Assembly: GCA_001321835.1 (NCBI GenBank)
Contig: JPUR01000097.1
Span: forward strand, 1 to 24,040
DNA length: 24,040 nucleotides
Source of the DNA: Marinosulfonomonas sp. PRT-SC04
GTDB lineage: Bacteria; Pseudomonadota; Alphaproteobacteria; Rhodobacterales; Rhodobacteraceae
Reading direction: 5' to 3'
The notes under the pieces: model-generated
Seen by the model: only the letters and a program-made list of their open reading frames with translations
Database searches by the model: none
Told to the model about the DNA's origin: nothing
Shown here: positions 23,697 to 24,040 of the stretch, piece by piece
How positions within the stretch are numbered: the stretch's first letter is position 1
Layout of the letters: each line of letters begins with the position of its first letter
Made by a program: the position numbers and the translations under genes

Positions 23697-24040
23697 CATG
23701 GATATTTCACGCCTGCCTCGGGCAGCGTTGTGATCCATACTGTTCCGGTGAACTGGGAACCTTGATCCACTGCCCGGCAGGGTAATGCGCAGCAATGCAC
23801 GAGAGGGGAAAAACGGATATTGGATGAAAACCTTGTCGATTTGGCCCATCAATTTCAGCGTTTCAACACTGAAATTGATGGGCGTGTAATAGAGAGATGA
23901 TCGACGGATCCTCAAAACCTTACACTGACGGGACAGGCTGATATCCACCCGCTTGCTAACCATCTTTTTACGCTCTTTGGGGCTCATCGCCTGCCGGTAA
24001 TAGGTGTAATCTGTGTGACCTGCCCCCCGAAACTTCCCTC

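Larger units (their letters stand above)
23338..24040 (-). mobile_element. IS3-family insertion element, decayed, cut by window edge
   Basis: The orfB remnant fills most of this span. About 60 bp beyond its stop, TGAAGTGGTCCTGCTTTTCC (from 23338) resembles the TGAa-type ends of IS3-family elements, so the element probably ends there. The opposite end and most of orfA lie outside the window, so no terminal repeat pair can be matched. Confidence 0.6.
23400..24040 (-). pseudogene. IS3-family transposase OrfB remnant
   Basis: The start (MSPKERKKMVSK, ATG 23985-23987) and the end (REWITFYNTDRPHTALDKRTPDEAY) match IS3-family OrfB, and the frame stays open upstream to the window edge. The middle is wrecked. 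After YPFFPSR the sequence jumps to the DQGSQFT region, losing roughly a hundred residues that include the first catalytic Asp. DQGSQFTGTVWITTL is out of frame (about 23720-23767) and the frame returns before ISM through a lost base. The catalytic Glu of IERLWRSL reads Asp here. Two 36-bp palindromic insertions interrupt ISM-DGRGR and DNIF-IERL. The frame remains open by chance of the combined changes; no activity is expected. Confidence 0.88.

Noticed and set aside
1..24040. tRNA or rRNA genes
   Set aside because: No T-arm GGTTCGAATCC-like block with a matching acceptor stem, and no rRNA segments, were found on reading both strands.

Overview
This window looks like a chromosomal segment of an alphaproteobacterium of the family Rhodobacteraceae (Roseobacter-like). 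The evidence is the protein families and their order: lgt-midA-pgeF as one overlapping operon, a fused ATP sulfurylase/APS kinase, a single-chain (monomeric) NADP-isocitrate dehydrogenase, a Hint-domain protein, a BMFP/UbiK-type protein, and a tandem glycine riboswitch ahead of gcvTHP. Base composition is moderate in GC by eye. No rRNA or tRNA gene was recognised. The assignment is by inference, without a database search.

Layout. 1-154: the 3' end of an IS200/IS605-type transposase, ending in a perfect hairpin. 103-315: a doubtful small membrane ORF. 453-1004 (-): a gamma-glutamylcyclotransferase-like protein. 1021-5878 (+): the glycine cleavage unit, with a dyad, a sigma70-type promoter, a two-aptamer glycine riboswitch, gcvT, gcvH, gcvP and a strong terminator. 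5912-9281 (-): trxB, a RES-domain protein overlapping the trxB stop, and sat/cysC. 9422-10596 (+): an Lrp/AsnC regulator divergent from trxB, then trmL. 10734-12001 (-): a frameshifted Hint-domain gene and an unlisted 53-residue basic protein. 12353-15087 (-): lgt, midA and pgeF, translationally coupled. 15183-18630 (+): ubiK-like, ybjN-like, then the tightly coupled proC, csaA-like and 2-hydroxyacid dehydrogenase genes. 18664-19248 (-): tdk. 19339-19602 (+): a strongly structured probable non-coding RNA. 19696-20800 (+): a small HTH-like protein and a SAM methyltransferase. 20922-23167 (-): icd with its terminator. 23338-24040: a decayed IS3-family element.

How the parts fit. Most of the window is housekeeping: one-carbon and glycine metabolism under direct glycine control, sulfate activation, thiol redox, lipoprotein maturation, proline synthesis, thymidine salvage and the TCA cycle. 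The two ends are mobile-element debris.

The parts most worth a second look are these. (1) Two in-frame 36-bp insertions inside the dead IS3 transposase share a perfect GGTGATTT-N3-AAATCACC palindrome and look like copies of a small dispersed palindromic element that can sit inside coding sequence. (2) A roughly 217-nt multi-branched RNA lies between tdk and the HTH-like gene. (3) A GCGG(GG)ATATTTA...AAAAGA box sits directly 5' of an intrinsic terminator at two unrelated sites. (4) A RES-domain (NAD-attacking toxin family) gene overlaps trxB and has no visible antitoxin.
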